A stretch of 64,000 nt of DNA from Lysinibacillus timonensis (GTDB lineage: Bacteria > Bacillota > Bacilli > Bacillales_A > Planococcaceae), in assembly GCF_900291985.1 (NCBI RefSeq), contig NZ_LT985980.1, positions 2,856,001-2,920,000 of the forward strand. The letters are read 5' to 3'. Below, in pieces: positions 62,608 to 64,000 of this stretch. Below the pieces are notes generated by a model. That model was given only the letters and a program-made list of their open reading frames with translations. It did no database searches and was not told the DNA's origin. The position numbers were made by a program, and so were the translations under genes. How positions within the stretch are numbered: the first letter of the stretch is position 1; each line of letters starts with the position of its first letter.

Positions 62608-63258
62608 ATGCTAACTAAAATAATCCAAACATATCAAGATAAAAAACTGCAGGTTATTAGCAAATTTTCAGATGCAAACTATGATGTCTTAGAAGAAGCT
62701 TACTTTTTAGATGATGGATACATCCGAGGGAAAATGACACTTTTAAAACAAGAGTATAAAAGATTAGAGAAGGAAATCGAGCTCTTGATTCAATATGACA
62801 AAAAAGACGACTATAACAAAATGAAAATAAAAGCGCTAATTGAAGAAAAGGATGCAACCCTTATGTCTATGGCTTTCCTTTCATCAAACAGTTTCAACAG
62901 TCTAGATTTTGCAATTCAGTGTATCCAACATGTAAAAACGAATTTCTCTCTTTGTTTAGAGGCTCTTTATCACTTTAAGGAAAATAAAGAAGAGTTAGCA
63001 TTCGAATGTTTTGAAAAATACTTCACTATTCATAGTGAGCCACTTCCACATTATTTAATTAATAAAGTATACGGGTCACTATTAATGGAAAAATCAATGC
63101 TTAAACAGGCAACCATTTTTCTAAGAAAGGCTGTTGAAACGAAACCGGAAGACAAAGCATTACATAACAAGCTCATTCAAATCTATGAAACAAATGATGA
63201 TGTAGATCAAGCAAGTGTACACAGAACAATTCTAACTCTATTAGGAAGTGATGAATAA
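62608..63258 (+). CDS. TPR-like helical protein
   Basis: A 216-residue all-helical protein. The first half is a charged coiled coil (about 45-90). The second half has tetratricopeptide-like repeats (CLEALYHFKENKEELAFECF and VYGSLLMEKSMLKQATIFLR, then PEDKALHNKLIQIYETNDDV). The ATG lies eight bases after the AAA+ stop behind GAGGTG. It probably serves as a binding partner for the ATPase; that is inference from gene order. Confidence 0.75.
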   Translation: MLTKIIQTYQDKKLQVISKFSDANYDVLEEAYFLDDGYIRGKMTLLKQEYKRLEKEIELLIQYDKKDDYNKMKIKALIEEKDATLMSMAFLSSNSFNSLDFAIQCIQHVKTNFSLCLEALYHFKENKEELAFECFEKYFTIHSEPLPHYLINKVYGSLLMEKSMLKQATIFLRKAVETKPEDKALHNKLIQIYETNDDVDQASVHRTILTLLGSDE

Positions 63259-63512
63259 TGGAATCCACAAGTTTTCAAAAAAAGAATGGAACTATATCTT
63301 CTATTAGGACAAGCATTGGGAGTGGCAACAGTAAGGTAAGTTTAACAAACTATACAAATTCTACTAGAGGTGGCGTGACTTTTCGTACAAACACAATCAC
63401 TTCTCGTATCGATAACCAAGGGCAATGCATCAGTACAGGTTTTAATGCAGGGAGAAAAATGACTTATATCGGTAGTCATAACCAAATCACTAATCGAATT
63501 ACCCCATTTTAA
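63258..63512 (+). CDS. Small Ser/Thr/Gly/Asn-rich protein
   Basis: An 84-residue protein, 45 percent or more Ser, Thr, Gly and Asn. It has repeated ITSR/ISSIR-like motifs spaced by polar turns and almost no charged helices, which suggests beta-strands or a filament-type subunit. Its ATG overlaps the TPR gene stop by one base, so it is cotranslated. It has no recognised family. By position it is the smallest part of the AAA+ unit. Confidence 0.7.
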   Translation: MESTSFQKKNGTISSIRTSIGSGNSKVSLTNYTNSTRGGVTFRTNTITSRIDNQGQCISTGFNAGRKMTYIGSHNQITNRITPF

Positions 63513-63533
63513 TAATAGAAGGATTGGAAAAAA

Positions 63534-64000
63534 ATGATGGATAGAAGTTTGTTTACACACCCACTCGAAGAAAAAGTTTTAGATGACATGTTAGAAGCAT
63601 TAAAACTGAAAGACCAAATAGAAAACTATTACATCCGTTATGAAGAGAAAAAAAGAAGACCTGATTTGTTGGGTAAAACATTGCGAGTGAGCCAAAATCA
63701 GCTTCCAAGGATCTATAAAATAGCTCAAGCGATTGAAAAAAAGACAAATTTGCCAATACCTGAAATGTTTGTATATGAGGACTTTTATTATGCTATTGAA
63801 AGTAAGGGTATGGAAAAGCCATGGATTGAAATATCTGCAACATTAATTAACGATTTTACGGACCAAGAAATCGAATTTATGTTAGCAAGGGAAGTTTTTA
63901 AGGTTCATTATAAACAAACCTACTATAACACGTTGATGCTTCAGTCTTTGGATGCGCTAAGTAAAGGGCTTATCCCATTAGGTGATGGAATTGTTGAAGA
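63534..64000 (+). CDS. M48-like peptidase homologue with degenerate zinc motif (5' part)
   Basis: At least 155 residues, cut by the window end. From about residue 50 it follows the M48 peptidase plan: RIYKIAQAIEKKTNLPIPEM, then WIEISATLINDFTDQEIEFM and the position of HExxH. There it reads REVFK (Arg119, Glu120, Lys123), so both zinc-binding histidines are replaced and only Glu remains. A noncatalytic or altered member is likely. It starts 22 bases after the small protein and completes the visible part of the AAA+ unit. Confidence 0.65.
   Translation, partial: MMDRSLFTHPLEEKVLDDMLEALKLKDQIENYYIRYEEKKRRPDLLGKTLRVSQNQLPRIYKIAQAIEKKTNLPIPEMFVYEDFYYAIESKGMEKPWIEISATLINDFTDQEIEFMLAREVFKVHYKQTYYNTLMLQSLDALSKGLIPLGDGIVE

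Noticed and set aside
1..64000. CRISPR arrays, rRNA and tRNA genes
   Set aside because: No regular short repeats with unique spacers and no rRNA or tRNA signature were found when reading the window; the longer repeats are dispersed, not arrayed.

Overview
The window is chromosomal DNA from a low-G+C Gram-positive endospore-former-type bacterium (order Bacillales). Evidence for this is the AT-rich sequence, the strong AGGAGG-type ribosome binding sites with many GTG/TTG starts, lipoprotein signal peptides, a protein with three S-layer-homology domains, a Zur/CsoR/YtrA/MarR regulator repertoire and an anti-TRAP-like protein. The S-layer protein, DUF3231 proteins and CBO0543 protein suggest a Lysinibacillus/Solibacillus/Psychrobacillus-like member, but this is inference. 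No rRNA, tRNA or CRISPR array was seen.

Layout. 1-9.8 kb: MarR regulator with a rhodanese-like gene, a YtrA-type GntR/ABC transporter operon with an inverted-repeat operator, a MocR regulator divergent from a flavin-binding oxidoreductase, a decayed acetyltransferase, lipoproteins (one DUF3500), a MaoC dehydratase, an anti-TRAP-like protein and a frameshifted metallophosphoesterase. 10-21 kb: a Cache chemoreceptor, an SDR stress-type oxidoreductase, a small Xre regulator with a membrane-protein partner, a methyltransferase divergent from a LysR regulator, small proteins, a membrane protein with a duplicated domain, and an acetyltransferase/YczE pair. Four copies of a ~350 bp intergenic repeat lie at 6.1, 13.5, 14.6 and 17.5 kb.

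21.5-26.6 kb: a five-gene Ni/peptide-type ABC importer whose promoter carries two Zur-type boxes, so it probably takes up zinc or a zinc-metallophore. 26.7-34 kb: a MATE exporter, a MarR regulator followed by an HlyD/ABC-2 permease operon with repeated operator-like sites, and a BCCT osmolyte transporter. 34-45.5 kb: DNA alkylation repair protein, an Ohr-like protein lacking the resolving cysteine, a PAS-GGDEF protein, DUF3231 proteins, a TrmB regulator divergent from a TSUP transporter, and a pentapeptide-repeat protein.

45.6-47.7 kb: a complete class-C-like group II intron inserted immediately after a transcription terminator. 47.7-61.2 kb: a YrvL-like membrane protein, the S-layer-type protein, an MBL hydrolase divergent from an Lrp regulator, the csoR-copZ-copA copper cluster with two CsoR-type operators, a siroheme/4Fe-4S protein, a TudS-like protein, an EamA transporter, a globin-coupled chemoreceptor lacking the proximal histidine, a candidate type I toxin-antitoxin locus and a frameshifted DUF4275 gene. 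61.4 kb to the end: a tightly packed unit of AAA+ ATPase, TPR-like protein, small S/T/G/N-rich protein and an M48-like protein with a degenerate zinc site, cut by the window edge. This last unit is the best candidate for an undescribed system.
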